This document shows, in pieces, positions 43,401-54,800 of a stretch of DNA of 64,000 nt (position 1 is the first letter of the stretch; every line of letters begins with the position of its first letter). The translations under genes were made by a program, and so were the position numbers. The notes under the pieces are model-generated. The model searched no databases. It was not told the origin of the DNA and worked only from the letters and a program-made list of their open reading frames with translations. Location of the stretch: the NCBI GenBank assembly GCA_029298735.1, contig JANSLP010000019.1, forward strand, positions 1 to 64,000. The letters are read 5' to 3'. Source of the DNA: Ophiostoma sp. CBS 140.51 (Eukaryota > Ascomycota > Sordariomycetes > Ophiostomatales > Ophiostomataceae).

Positions 43401-43963
43401 CGCTCGCACTCCCCCTTTACTCGTCTCCTTCGCAGCTCGCTGCGGTCGCTACTCAGTCGTACTCTTGCTAACAGTTCACAGCCCGCTGGGCCAACGGTTC
43501 CATGCAAGCCGCCGTCGCAAAACGCAAGGCCACTCTCGCCGCCAAAAAGGCCGCTGCCCAACAAGCCCAGCAAGTCGCTGCTGTCACTGGTGGTGGCCAC
43601 CCGGGCGAAGGTAAGGGCAACAGCAACAGCCCCAACGACTCGCTGGGTCCGCAAGCCCAAGGCCCTGGATCGACCACGGGGTCCATCAGTGGTCCGCCAG
43701 GCCCTCCTGGTCAGGGTCCTCCTCCTCAGGGTCCTCCCCCCCACATGGGCGGTCCTCAACACATGGACTATGGTGCTCCTGGCCCTTACCATCACCACCA
43801 ACAACAACACCCGGACATGATGCAGGCTCAGGGCCAGGGTCAGCCGGGTCCCTACGATCATCCTTCTCACAGTATGCACGGCCACCCCAACAACAGCGGT
43901 CACCCCCACAACAATGCCAGCGCCATGTACCCCGGTCCCGGCTCGTCCCGTCAAGCGGCTTAG
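37406..43963 (+). CDS. Very large low-complexity AT-hook protein, probably chromatin-associated
   Basis: Predicted protein of 2134 residues. Exon 1 is 37406-43328, the intron is 43329-43481 (GTAAGT donor, CTAAC branch, CAG acceptor) and exon 2 is 43482-43963, joining KMSHSMK to TRWANGSMQAAVAKRK. Several AT-hook cores are visible: RGRPRN near residue 144, RGRPPNRRP near 421, GRPRRQ near 565, RGRRGRPPGP near 1287 and RRGRKPN near 1416. Most of the protein is Ser/Thr/Ala/Pro-rich and the C-terminus is Gln/Pro/His-rich. One folded-looking block at about 1058-1225 (from PMWKKQYRFNKIRDPKEFVD through FVVKGIRAPESLADPIKRHA) stands out as conserved in style. I do not recognise a named family. AT-hooks suggest minor-groove DNA binding, so a transcription or chromatin role is inferred. 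Confidence 0.85.
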
Positions 43964-44908
43964 AACGCCTTGTGGTGTCTGCGTCCGGGCCACCGTCCCG
44001 GCGTGGCCATAATCGGTCCTCCGCGTCTTCCCTAGGAGGGTGATGATGTCAAGAATGGTGGTGGTGTTTTTAACAGTGGTGAAGACGTTCACATCGACGA
44101 TGCTGGCTCAATTGCCTCGGATCTGCTCGATGGCGGGTACGAGATCGACTTTAAATATTGGTTCGAACAGTCGAGGTGTTAGAGCCATCGAAATAGCTGG
44201 TGGATTTGTTTTGTTGTTTCGTCATTCAGTTTGTTATTTTCCTTTTTTTGTCTTGTCTCTCTTCTGCTTTTCTTGCTTGTTTTCGTCTCGACCGGAGCCT
44301 CTCCTGTCTTTGAGACTCATCTGTCTGTGTTTTACCCTTTGCTTGGGGCGTTGGATGCATATAAAAAAGGAGGTGCATTGCTTGGTACCAGCCCTGCCGT
44401 TCTGTTTTTGTCTGCGCTTTCTGTTTCTCTTTCACCATTGTCTGTTTTCTTACGTCGCCTGACGTCCAAACTGTTTAATTCTCGTTGCTTTTACATTTAC
44501 AGTTAATTCTCAGTCTTTTCTGTGTTGAGTCTTCTTCGTTGTTTAATAGAGGACACAGACACAGCATACAATACACACACATACACATAACTCGCATTGT
44601 CTGCAACATAATTGAAATGAATCACATGTCTATGTCTGCACATTGTTGAGAACTTTTCTTCTTTTTTTTCTTCTGGACGAAGTAGTAAGACGTAGAAAAA
44701 TGAGACGTAAAAAAAAAAGAACAGCCGAGTTTCAAATGGAAATAAAAAGTAAAATATAAACTCCCCGTCTGTCGTTCCCAGAAGCAAAGGTCTACCGTCA
44801 ATGTTGTCGACGTACATGATCTTCGCCTCCTTCTTTTCTTTTTTCTCTCTTCCCAAAATAGCCCTTTCCGTCCGTTTTTCGTTTGTATGCCGGTAAAACA
44901 AAAACCCC
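43964..44908. other. Convergent 3' region of AT-hook gene and RPL23
   Basis: T-rich on the plus strand near 44200-44300 and A-rich near 44700-44760. It probably holds both 3' UTRs. No coding potential beyond short chance frames. Confidence 0.5.
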
Positions 44909-46050
44909 TTACATGACGACACCCGAGTTGCTGGCAATACGCTAGACGTTGTTAGCAGTGAACATTCTAATTGGAATCTCGGGGTATAACATACAGGCCA
45001 CAGCTCAGCAGCCTCCTTGCCGACGGGGCCGGTAATGGCCGAGCCCTTCATCTCGCCCTTGGGGTTGACAATCACGCCGGCGTTGTCCTCAAAGTACAGG
45101 AAGACACCGTCGGTGCGCTTCCACGGCTTGGACTGGCGCACAATGACGGCAGGGTGGACCTTCTTCCGCAGCTCAGGCTTGCCCTTCTTGACGGTGGCCA
45201 TGACCATGTCGCCAACACCGCCGGCCGGTAGCCGGTTCAGGCGGGCACCAATACCCTTGACGGAGATGATGTACAGGTTGCGGGCGCCAGAGTTGTCGCA
45301 GCAGTTCATGATGGCACCGACGGGGAGACCGAGGGTCATCTTGAGCTTGCCACCGGGGGCACCACGACTGGGGGAGGTTAGTGGATGAACAAAATGTAGT
45401 TGAAGAGCAATTCTTCAGATTGCGTCAAGCCAGATGATGCCAGTTGCCAGTTGCCAGATGCTGTCCAGATGCTGCCCACATGCCAAATTCGTCGTACACA
45501 AGTTCAGTCGAGAGTTGTCGGTGTCTGTACGTCGTCGAATTACTTCTGGTTGTAGTCCGTGGTGCTCGGGTGTGTCTTGTCGTCGTCGTGTGGTCCGTCC
45601 AGTCGAGCCTGTCGTTGGTCGCGAACCGCAGCTGGTCAATCGGCGTTGTCCGCCCAACCGTCGGGACAGCATTCGGACAACAGCGTCAGGTCTGTCGCCA
45701 AACATTCCATCCTCCGTATCCCACAAGTGCCGCCCTTCGGTCTCGAGAGCAAACGTCGGTTCCAGCTGGTCGGTGACAAATTCGATGCGGTCGCAGATCC
45801 CAAATACCAGTCTCGAAGCCTGAATCGAAAATTCGACATGGTCTTCTCGGAGTTACTTGACGTTGAATTGGTCTGTCGCTAGTTGTCTCGTTCGTTCGGG
45901 TCGTCGTGCATCGTCGTGTTTGTCGTCCATTTCGATCTTCAATCCTCCATCTTCATCCTGGCTGGCAACTGTTCTGTCTTTGACGCAATCTGGTTCGCTT
46001 TCTTTCTCCTTCGAAATGTCGTCCAAATCAACTTACGAAAGCTTGGCCAT
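44909..46050 (-). CDS. RPL23: 60S ribosomal protein uL14 (RPL23)
   Basis: Structural protein of the large ribosomal subunit, located near the subunit interface; 139 residues after splicing, the usual length. Three coding exons: 46050-46037 (only 14 nt, MAKLS start), 45367-44995 and 44941-44909. Intron 1 is 669 nt (46036-45368, GTAAGT donor, CAG acceptor) and intron 2 is 53 nt (44994-44942, GTATGT donor, CTAG acceptor). Splicing gives RGAPGGKLKMTLGLPVGA, the core NCCDNSGARNLYIISVKGIG, and the C-terminus ELWPRIASNSGVVM, all diagnostic. The long first intron is the longest in the window and may have a regulatory role. HomolD- and Tbf1-like boxes lie about 310-330 bp upstream of the ATG. Confidence 0.97.
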
Positions 46051-47978
46051 TGCGACGGTTTGTGTGTGTGTGAAAAACGGGAAAAGGGTGTTGTGTTGTC
46101 GAGGGGGGTTGTCGTCGTCGTTTGAGTAGGAGAGGAGAGCAAAAAGAAGAGGGGGTTTCAAGATCGTGACGGGATTTCCTTCGAGCCAAAGCGAAAAGAC
46201 CCAGCAAAAAAAAAAAATTGGTGCAAGCCCTCTCTCACAGTGCAGATGGAAAGTGCTCCACTCTTTGCAGGTGGGTAATTTTTGCACCAAAACTTTTTCG
46301 GCCCCGCCACAAAACTTTTTTCCGCACCAACGCAGTGGAGGACTGGAAGCAAAACCCTACTCTGGTTGTATAGTCACGTGTAATTACAGCTAAGATAAGA
46401 TCTCGATAAGAGACAACATAGCGGCACGTGATGTGACAAAAAGCGGGTGGCGTCAGATTGAATGAGTACCAGCCGGCCAATCACCTTACATGCTCACTAA
46501 CGCGAGCTGGTACATCCTTCTGTACGTATCCTGCACAAACTGCAAAGTACCACATTTTCAGCCCGACTTGCATCTTCATCCACGAGTCGACAGACATGAC
46601 TGCTTCTGGTCCTCTTCAATTTCAAACAAACAATAGATTGTGGGAGCGATACAAAAGTGTTGAATTGTTTCTGTAGTTATTTAATAGTTTTGACGGTACA
46701 CTTTTGATTTTCCTGCATTAATTCTGGATTTATTATTATGAGAAAATGTATCATAGAAATTTATTGAAATAAAATTCCAACTAAAATGAAATTGTTCAAG
46801 GTCATCACGAGCAATCAACCAAAATAAAACAATAACAACTAAAAAGCATACATTTTAATTATATTTCTCAATCAAGTTCCCTCTCAATTGCCTGCCATCA
46901 CCTGTTGACACTTCCTCTTTGGCGATCGCCGCGGCCCTGACTGGGAGTCGATTCTCCGACCGCAACGTCAGATACAAATTTCCACCAATGGGTAGATTTC
47001 CTCCACCTTCCCCCCCTCCAGCCTCGCGTTCAGACCTACAAATGCTTGCAGCAACGTCAACACTGGCCATTGCTGTCTGCCCCTGTCATGTGCATGTGGT
47101 CTAGGATATTTAAGTGTGTTTCCTTCAAAAAGTCCATCATTCACAGCAGCCCGCTTAGCTGTCAAATTTCCCCATGGGGTGGATTGGGGTGGATGGGATG
47201 AGCCGGGGTCAAGATGGGTGAAGCTTTTGGCTGATGCTTGACTGTGGACTGGCCATCGCTTCGACCGCGGGGAACCATCGTATGGTCTGGGCATGGGCAT
47301 TCAGAGGTCGGACAGGGATGCTTTGGACGACAGACGGCGAGTCATTCTGAGTCGGGCCATGCATCCGAGAGTGTCCTTTCTTTCCATCATTCTGTCGCTC
47401 TCATACCTCTCTCTTTTGCCTCTCCATCACATATGATCCTTGTCGTCCGTCATATCCGGTCCATTCGGGCAAAGATTGGCATCGCCATCCGAACTGCCCG
47501 CTTTCACAACTCACCCACGATTCCTCTTTCGACTGCACATCGCAGGGTTGCATTGCCTGAACGACTGCCTCCATTTTCTCTCTTCTCATTCAGTTTATCC
47601 CCTTTCTACTGCATTGGACCTGGGAAGATAGAGCGGGGAAAGGTCACGGAGGAAAGGTCAACGGAAAAACAAAAACAAAAACAAGCTTCTGGGTGCTGGC
47701 TCGGTGGTTGTCGGTGGTTGTATTTACGAGATATGGTGAGGAGGGTGTTGAGAAAGTCCGTCAGCACGTGAAGTAGTGATGATGGTTTCTGTGTGGAGAA
47801 TCTCATATAAGACGGCCACGTTCCGCCAAGAAGCATAGGGCTATTGAGATGGAAATGTGCCAGTGCCTTGCAGACGCGACTCGCCCGTCTCTTAATATAC
47901 TCTATTAGCCGGCAACCACATTCGTTTTCAATCGTCACCAGACAGCACTCAAGGACATCCACGTCCACGCCCACAGAC
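46051..47978. other. Intergenic, divergent promoters of RPL23 and GH28
   Basis: The RPL23 side contains ribosomal-type boxes (46353-46378), GATAAG motifs near 46393-46410 and two CACGTG hexamers near 46375 and 46425. The GH28 side contains GC-rich motifs of CreA type (CCGGGG near 47202, GCGGGG near 47267). The stretch 46680-46860 is AT-rich. No gene is supported. Confidence 0.5.
46353..46378. promoter_or_regulatory. Ribosomal-protein promoter-like boxes upstream of RPL23
   Basis: AACCCTAC (46353-46360) resembles the Tbf1/HomolE core (ACCCTA), and TAGTCACG (46371-46378) is one base from the HomolD box CAGTCACG/A known from ribosomal protein promoters in fission yeast and other fungi. They are spaced 10 bp apart, about 310 bp upstream of the start codon. 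Confidence 0.45.
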
Positions 47979-49356
47979 ATGAAGTTCCTCACCGTATTGT
48001 CGGCATTGGCGGCTGTCGCCGCTGCCGGCCCTTGCAAGCCGGCCGGCCATGTCTCTCCCCGCCCCGAGATCTCGGCGCACCCCAAGCAGCCGCGTCTGCC
48101 GATCCCGATCCCGCCGCGGCGCGACAAGGTGTGCTATGTCGAGACCCACGGCGACGGCGTGACGGACGACTCGTCGTACATTCTGTCGGCCTTCCACGAC
48201 TGCAACAATGGCGGCCACGTCGTCTTCCGCCAGGATATCACCTATCTGGTTGGCACCGCCATGGACTGGACGTTCTTGAAGGACATTGATATTGGTGCGT
48301 GCACACTCTCGAGATTTTATTTGAATACAGGGGGCTAACAGCATAGACATCCAAGGAACAATCTTGTTCACCGACGACACCGACTACTGGCAGGCCAACT
48401 CGTTCAAGTTCATCTACCAAAACGTCACCTCCTTCTTCAAGCTCGGCGGCGAGAACGTCTTTATCTATGGCGGCGGCACCCTCAACGGCAACGGCCAGGT
48501 CTGGTTTGATCTGTATGCGGAAAACATTTATACCCTGCGGCCTGTCCTCATTGGCGTCGACGGCCTCAAGAACAGCGTCATTGCCGACCTCAACCTGCGC
48601 CTCAGCCCCATGTACTACCACTTTGTCGCCAATGCCAGCAACGTCGTCTTCAGCGACATTACTATTAGTGGTGCATCGTCGAGTGCCAACGTGGCCAAAA
48701 ACACCGACGGCTGGGATACCTACCGCAGCAGCGACGTCACTATTATGAACTCGGTCATCAACAACGGCGACGACTGCGTCTCCTTCAAGCCCAACAGCAC
48801 CAACATGCTCGTCGAGTCGCTGTCCTGCACGGGCAGCCACGGTATTAGCGTGGGCAGCCTGGGCCAGTACGTTGGCGAGTATGACATTGTCGAAAACGTC
48901 TGGGTCGGCAACATTAGCATGCACAGCACCACCGATGGCGGCCGCATCAAGGTCTGGCCCAACACCCCCTCGGCGCTCTCGGGCGACCTGCAGGGCGGTG
49001 GCGGCGACGGCCGCGTCGACAATGTGACCTTTGACGGCATGCTCATTGACAATGTCGACTATGCCATTGAAATCACCCAGTGCTACGGCCAGAGCAACCT
49101 GACCCTGTGCACAGAGTACCCGAGCCCGCTGACGATCACCAACATTGTCTTCAGCAACTTCCAGGGCACCACCTCCACCAAGTACGCGCCCGAGATTGGC
49201 GCGTTTGCGTGCTCGTCCACCGCCGTTTGCAGTGAGATCTCGGCCATCAACATTGACGTCGTCAGCCCCAGCGGCGGCAACCAGGCCTATTGCCTGAACC
49301 AGAACGAGGCTGCTCTGGACGTCACCTGCACCGATGTCTGGAAGGGCTTCAACTAG
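47979..49356 (+). CDS. Secreted GH28 exopolygalacturonase
   Basis: Predicted extracellular pectinase of 441 residues that releases galacturonic acid from the non-reducing end of polygalacturonan. Exon 1 is 47979-48294 and exon 2 is 48347-49356; the 52-nt intron has a GTGCGT donor and ATAG acceptor and joins FLKDIDI to DIQGTILFTDD. The signal peptide is MKFLTVLSALAAVAAA. GH28 active-site motifs are present in order: NTDGWD near residue 223, GDDCVSFK near 246, SHGISVGS near 268 and RIKVW near 303, so all three catalytic Asp, the His and the RIK are intact. C-terminal Cys pairs and many Asn-x-Ser/Thr sites fit a glycosylated secreted enzyme. The fungal exo-PG branch is suggested by sequence style; endo action is less likely but not excluded. 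Confidence 0.92.
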
Positions 49357-49483
49357 GGAAGGCGATGGCGAAGGGAGCTTTGAGGGGGTGTTCATCATTC
49401 ATTTATTCTTCGTACTCTGTACTTTCTTTTCGTGTACTTATTCATACTTTCATTTGTAATCATAACGGCCGTGTTTGCCGCTC

Positions 49484-51199
49484 TCAAAACTTGCGCTTCT
49501 TGCGTACTGGCGCTGCATGCTTCTCAACTGCCTTTTGTAGAACTTCGGCCTTCTTCTTTGCATCCTCCTTGGGCGGTGGAGGTGGAGCTGCAGCTGGCTT
49601 TGCCTCCTCTTCTTCTTGTGCAGCTTTCCGTTTGCCAGTGTCTTCTTCGTCTGAGCCATCGTCTGTTGGCTCTTTCTTCACGGCAGTAGGCTTCCCCTTG
49701 CCAATGCGACCAAGGCCGCCCTTGGCTTTGGCTGGGGCCGGCTTAGGTGGTGGACTGTCGGCAGCTTTTGGCTCAGGTTCCTCTTCGGGTGCAGCCTCAG
49801 CCTCTGGCTCCTGCTGCAATTCTGGTTCTAATTCTGGCTCTGGTTCTGGCGTAGGTGCCTTCTTCTTTCCACCAATCCGGCCAAGCCCCTTCTTTGCCGG
49901 CTTCGTTCGTAATGATGCTGTTGTGACCGTGGGTGTTGGCTCCTTGTCGTCGTCGCTCTCAGTAGCCGCCACCTTCTTAGCCACTTCCTTTTCAGCCGCT
50001 CGAGTCTTTGGTGGTTCTAGATCGTCGCCATCGGATGCTGTCTCATCACCCGAGTCGTCTTTCTCTGCTGGTGGCGGCGATGGCGGCGGCGGACTTGATG
50101 CCTTGGGCTTCTTTCCTATCGCACCGAGACGGCCAATCTTGCCCAGTCCTGCCTTTGGCTTCGCTGGTGTAGGTGATGGAGTTTCTTCCACCACAGGCTT
50201 TGCTTCTTCGATCTCTTTCCTGGGCGCCTTGGTCTTCTTTGGTGTTGCTTCTTGAAAACCATCGTCAGGTAGCTGGTCAACGTCCATGGTGTCGTCGTTA
50301 CTGTTTGCAGACTGCTGGCTGTTGCTGCCCTTGGCTGGACCAGTGCGGTTCATAGGCACACCCAGCCCCGTTCCCAGCTCCTGCCACCAGTTTTCGAGTG
50401 TCGATGAGGGCTGTGATGATGTACCAACTGCTGCGTCGTCGAATTGCAGTCCGCTCCCACTTCCAAAGGCTTCCTCGACTAAATTCGTTGTTTTGTTCGC
50501 ATCGTCGTCCTCATCTGCACCATTCTTTTTGGCCTCCTTTTCCATCTGCTTCCGAAAGTTTGTCTCGTCAAACCGTGCCAGTCCTCGCACCCGGGCTTCC
50601 ATGTCGCGCCGTGAAATCTTGCGACTTCCTCGGCCGCCACCGACTAGCGTGGGGAACGCGCTCTCTACGCCAGCGCCCATTGCCTCCAGCTTGTCCGCCA
50701 GCTTGTTGATCACCGCGTCCTTGTCTTGTAAGGCCGCCACCAATCGGGCTTCGGCACGCTGGTGTGCCGCACGGTTCTGAATGAGGGGTTCCACCAGGTT
50801 GGAGGCGATGGCTGTCGCAGACTGCTTCTTGAGGTAGATGGGCCACTTCAAGGGTTGCAGGCCGGCAGGCAGAGCGGACGTTGTGTGCAGTACCAAATCG
50901 CCCTCTTGCTTGGGTGACATGGCAATCGACAGCCGCGCGTCGGCGTCGCCCTCGAACGCGGCCTGCAACTTTCCCAAAAACACGCCCATTTGTTCACTGT
51001 CGTAGCTTGGGTCGATGGTGGTGTTTTCCTGGAACGCGCGCATGCAAATATCGCGGCGCTCGAGGCGTTCGGCCCAGACGTGCGCGAGGTCCGTCACGTA
51101 CACGCTGTAGGCGGCCGGGCCGAACGAGGTGGCGACGAGCAAGACAGGGACGTCGGGGTGGGTGGCCGGCAAAAGCCGCCATTCTCGGCCGTCGTCCAT
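49484..51199 (-). CDS. NEJ1: XLF/Nej1-family non-homologous end-joining factor
   Basis: Predicted nuclear partner of DNA ligase IV and Ku in double-strand-break end joining; 571 residues, single exon, start at 51199 (MDDGREWRLLPATHPDVPVL). The N-terminal head domain spans about 1-165 (DLAHVWAERLERRDICMRAF, LKWPIYLKKQSATAIASNLV), followed by a short coiled coil (about 166-195, RLVAALQDKDAVINKLADKL). The remaining 370 residues are a charged Lys/Glu/Pro/Ala tail, much longer than in human XLF (299 residues). The tail repeats a motif: GLGKIGRLGAIG near 350, GLGRIGG near 436 and GLGRIGKG near 492. The last residues, RKKRKF, resemble the basic plus aromatic C-terminal Ku-binding motif of XLF. Role is inferred from the family. 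Confidence 0.85.
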   Translation of the reverse strand: MDDGREWRLLPATHPDVPVLLVATSFGPAAYSVYVTDLAHVWAERLERRDICMRAFQENTTIDPSYDSEQMGVFLGKLQAAFEGDADARLSIAMSPKQEGDLVLHTTSALPAGLQPLKWPIYLKKQSATAIASNLVEPLIQNRAAHQRAEARLVAALQDKDAVINKLADKLEAMGAGVESAFPTLVGGGRGSRKISRRDMEARVRGLARFDETNFRKQMEKEAKKNGADEDDDANKTTNLVEEAFGSGSGLQFDDAAVGTSSQPSSTLENWWQELGTGLGVPMNRTGPAKGSNSQQSANSNDDTMDVDQLPDDGFQEATPKKTKAPRKEIEEAKPVVEETPSPTPAKPKAGLGKIGRLGAIGKKPKASSPPPPSPPPAEKDDSGDETASDGDDLEPPKTRAAEKEVAKKVAATESDDDKEPTPTVTTASLRTKPAKKGLGRIGGKKKAPTPEPEPELEPELQQEPEAEAAPEEEPEPKAADSPPPKPAPAKAKGGLGRIGKGKPTAVKKEPTDDGSDEEDTGKRKAAQEEEEAKPAAAPPPPPKEDAKKKAEVLQKAVEKHAAPVRKKRKF

Positions 51200-51808
51200 A
51201 TTGAAGGGTGTGTGGGAGAGGGAGGTAAAAGTCGAGAGCAACGCGTTTTGTCGACGTGCGTAAAAGTGTGTTGATGTTGGTGACGTTAAGGTGCAGGCAG
51301 CGCGTGGTGGAAGCTTGAATCGTCTTAGCCTAGAAAAAGTGGACCACGTCGAGCTCTCTTCAGCAGGCACAGAACACTGACACTGACAGAACAACATAGC
51401 CAATCGTTATCATGCACTTACAAGCAACATATTCAAAGGTACTCCAACCGGGTATCTTCCCATTAACTATGAACAAATACCAAACAGAACAGAACCCCCC
51501 AAAGGATATAGACAAAAATGGTGCCGAAATACAAGAATCTCTGTTGTCCATATCTAGAACACCGTGCGACCCCTGTAGCGAGAATGGTAAAAAATCCAAC
51601 AAAAATGCCAACAACCAAAAGCACCAAAGCACCAAAGGCACCAAAAAAAATCAAACGTGACAGAATACCAACTATAATCAAAATGGGTACGCCACAAACA
51701 AAAAAAAACCAACAGTCCCCTACGTACTTCTATTATGCGTCTTAAAACAATGCGCCCCTAAATGTCGTGATATTCCAAGTAAATGTGCGAAAAGTTGTGC
51801 GGACACCG
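51200..51808. other. Intergenic between XLF promoter and C6 regulator 3' end
   Basis: The XLF promoter lies here together with the 3' flank of the C6 gene. A-rich on the plus strand at 51590-51710. Nothing else is recognised. Confidence 0.5.
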
Positions 51809-54800
51809 TTACAGACCGTGCGAGCTCCACACGCCGTTGGACATGCCGCCCAGCGTCTGGCTGAAATCTTGCCAGTCAAAATTCTCGTCTATGTCGTCCA
51901 TCTTCATGTCGTTGGCGTCCGCCAGCATACCGGGGAGCTGGTTGCTGCCGTTGTCCATGTTGTCGTTGGTCCACAGCCATGGCGGCGGGTAGTCCTTGAC
52001 AATGGCATCGACGAGCGGTGTGGCCTCGGGTTGTGAAGTCGAGGGGTTGCCGGTACCATTGTCACCAGCAAGCGCCGGGTTGGTAAAGGCCAACGAAGGG
52101 TCGGTTGAGTACTGGGCCAGCGTCATGTCCTGGCGCGGCATATCGGCGCTGGCAAACGAGCCAAACACTTCGGCCGGGCCGCCAGCCGCATTCTTGCCCA
52201 GATTGAGGACCGAATACAAATCGGCGGGCTCAAAGGTCGGGTTCGAGAAGACGTTATCCAAAACCTTGTTGGCCGGGTACATGGGATCGTTGGAAACTGG
52301 CTCAGTTTCACCCTGCTGCTGCTGATCCTGACCCTGCTGCTGGCCGTGCGCCATCGGAGGCTGCGGCAGCTGCTGCTGCATCTGGAGGTTGCCACCCGCC
52401 TTGTTGGTCGACATACCGCCAATGGGCGTCGAAGGGTTCTGGGTCGAGGGGTTCATCGAGGAAACGGCCGTCGACGCGATCGGTGTAGGCTCGTCGATGA
52501 GATGCGGCGCACCGACCAGGCGGAGCCAACGCTCGCGCCACTGGAGTCCGTCGAGGCTGCCGTGGTAGGCCGAGAACATGGTGGGGTTGAGGCGCGAGCG
52601 GTCCTCCTTGTCGAGGCGTGCCACCTCTTCAGGGTCGGCCCGCAGGCGCTCAATTTCGGCATTTCTGTGCTTGCGCGCCTTGTTATACAGTGCCTTGAGA
52701 GGCACAAACAGCGATGCATTGTCGGTCATCTTCTCGTGGTCGTGCGGCTTGGTGGACGACATGATCGAGTTGAGGCCGTTCCATGCGCGCTCGACCGAGG
52801 CACTCCAAGGACGACGTCCAGACTCGATCAAAGCGTAGGCTACAGCTTGCCACTGGGTGTAGGTCTGAAACAGCCAGCGCCACTGCTTTGTGCGCGAGTC
52901 CATGGTCAGAATATAGCTGTACTCAAAGAGCTCCGTGCAAGCTGTGAATAGGCGGTCGCGGACGTCACGCGACATGGCCTCGTTGGCGGGGCCGGGGAAC
53001 AAGACGGGCTGGTAGATAACGAGCGTCATCTTGGCGCAGATCACGCGAGCAATGTTCGCGGCCACCCAGAACATGGGATTGCTCTGTGCGTCGCCGTGCT
53101 TGAGGTAGACGTTCTCGACGCGGTCGTAGACTTCGTGAATCATGCGCTCGCGGTCTTCAAGAGTCAGCGACGCATCGCCTGGCTCAATCGGGCCCATAGC
53201 CGAATGGATAGCATGCAGGCGGCGTGCGACGCGGCAGATCTCAAAGCGGATCAGGGCAAAAGTCATGTCGGTGGCGCCTTCGCGCGAGGGAGGGAGAGAG
53301 GTGCTCTCGGGGCTAATGTCGGTGTCGTTGATGTTGAGGGGCGGTAGCGTGTCGACACCCTGTTCAAGGATGGTCAGGTCGGTACCCTGGTCTTCGGCGC
53401 AACGCATGTCGAGGATACAGAGGGCCCAGAACAGGCGACGGCGCATCTCGATTTCGAAAGGCGACAGGTTCGAAAAGTTGGTACCATCACGGTGGAGGCC
53501 GATGGAGTGGCAGATGCGGATGGCCAGACCTGTGAGGGTCCATGCAAGACGGGTATCTTCCTGCTTGCGGACGAGGACGAGCAGTAGCACAAAGGCTTGC
53601 AAGGTGACGAGATCAGACGAGATGAGGAAGTTGGCCTTGGCGAGGGCCTGCTCGAGCGCAAAGCGGTACTTGTTGACGAGTACATTCTTCTCAGCCATAA
53701 AGTTGGTTTGAATCTAATAGGGGTTAGCTTGAGTCGCCGAGCGACAGTAAGACGGAGATAAGGGGACTGACCTCGCTCTCTTCTAATGAGTTGACCGCAG
53801 CGTAGTAGATGGCAAACATCAGGGCCTCCGCTGCGGGGGAGATGTTGTCGAGGTTGGTGCGTGCATCACGGATGACCTTGCTGGTGGTTGGAATATGCAG
53901 AATCTTGACAACAGGGTCGACATTCTCCTGATACACCTGCCAGATGTAGGGTATTTGAGAGGGAAGCGGGTGGAGCGGACGCAGGTCGACGGTGCTCGAC
54001 TGGAAGCCAAAGATAAAGGCATGGTGGTCGGCCTCGGGGCGGTCTTCGTCGTCGTGGCCGGGCGTGCTGTCGGCGTCGGACAATTCGCTGTCGGACTCGG
54101 AGATGCGTTGTGTCTCTGCGCGGAGTTCGTCGAGCTATATACGGAGCGCGCATATCGTGATTAGTAAGTGCAGGAGAAAATAGCCAGGGAAAACCAACAG
54201 CGTGCAATGGTAGCCAAAGCACACCGCAAAAAGACAAAACAAAAAAAGTACACACCTCGTCGTTGATCTTGCTCCAAAAGGCGCTGCTCACGTAGCGCGA
54301 CCGGCCGTAGTCGTTAATCATCAGCCGACCGAGCTGCTTCTGTGTGTCCTTGGTCTGCTTCACGAGCGAGCCGTAGCTTGAGTTGCGGCCCACCAGACGG
54401 CCCGGGCTGTTGCCCGACGTGCCTCCTTGCCCAGCATGCGCCAGCTTGGGAGACTGACCCCACGAACTTGAGGCGCTCGGTGTCGTGCTGTGGTCCAGGC
54501 TCGTGCGCGGAGCATTGCCGTCGCTGCCGCCAGCGGCCGCCTCGGGTGAATTGCTATTGCTGGGAGGCAGCTTGCCGCTCGTGGCCTCCATCTCGACCTG
54601 CCCACTCAGCTCCTCGACGATGCCCTCGAGCTTGCGCAGGCGCTTGAGCAGCTCAATCTCGCGCTCGCTGGACTGGTGCGGCTTGAGCGCAATGGGGTCT
54701 TTGCGCCGGGGCCGGCGCGGGGCGCGCTCGGGTGCAGGGAAGATGCAGGGCACCATGGCGCGGCGGCAATTGGAGCAGGGCATGAGCTTGTCGCAGCGGA

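Noticed and set aside
45434..45823. Open frames within the first intron of RPL23
   Set aside because: They lie wholly inside an intron supported by uL14 conservation at both ends and have no domain.
47202..47272. CreA-type carbon-repression motifs (CCGGGG, GCGGGG) upstream of GH28
   Set aside because: The SYGGRG consensus is too short to be meaningful in GC-rich DNA, and only two sites are seen about 700 bp from the start; mentioned in the intergenic entry only.
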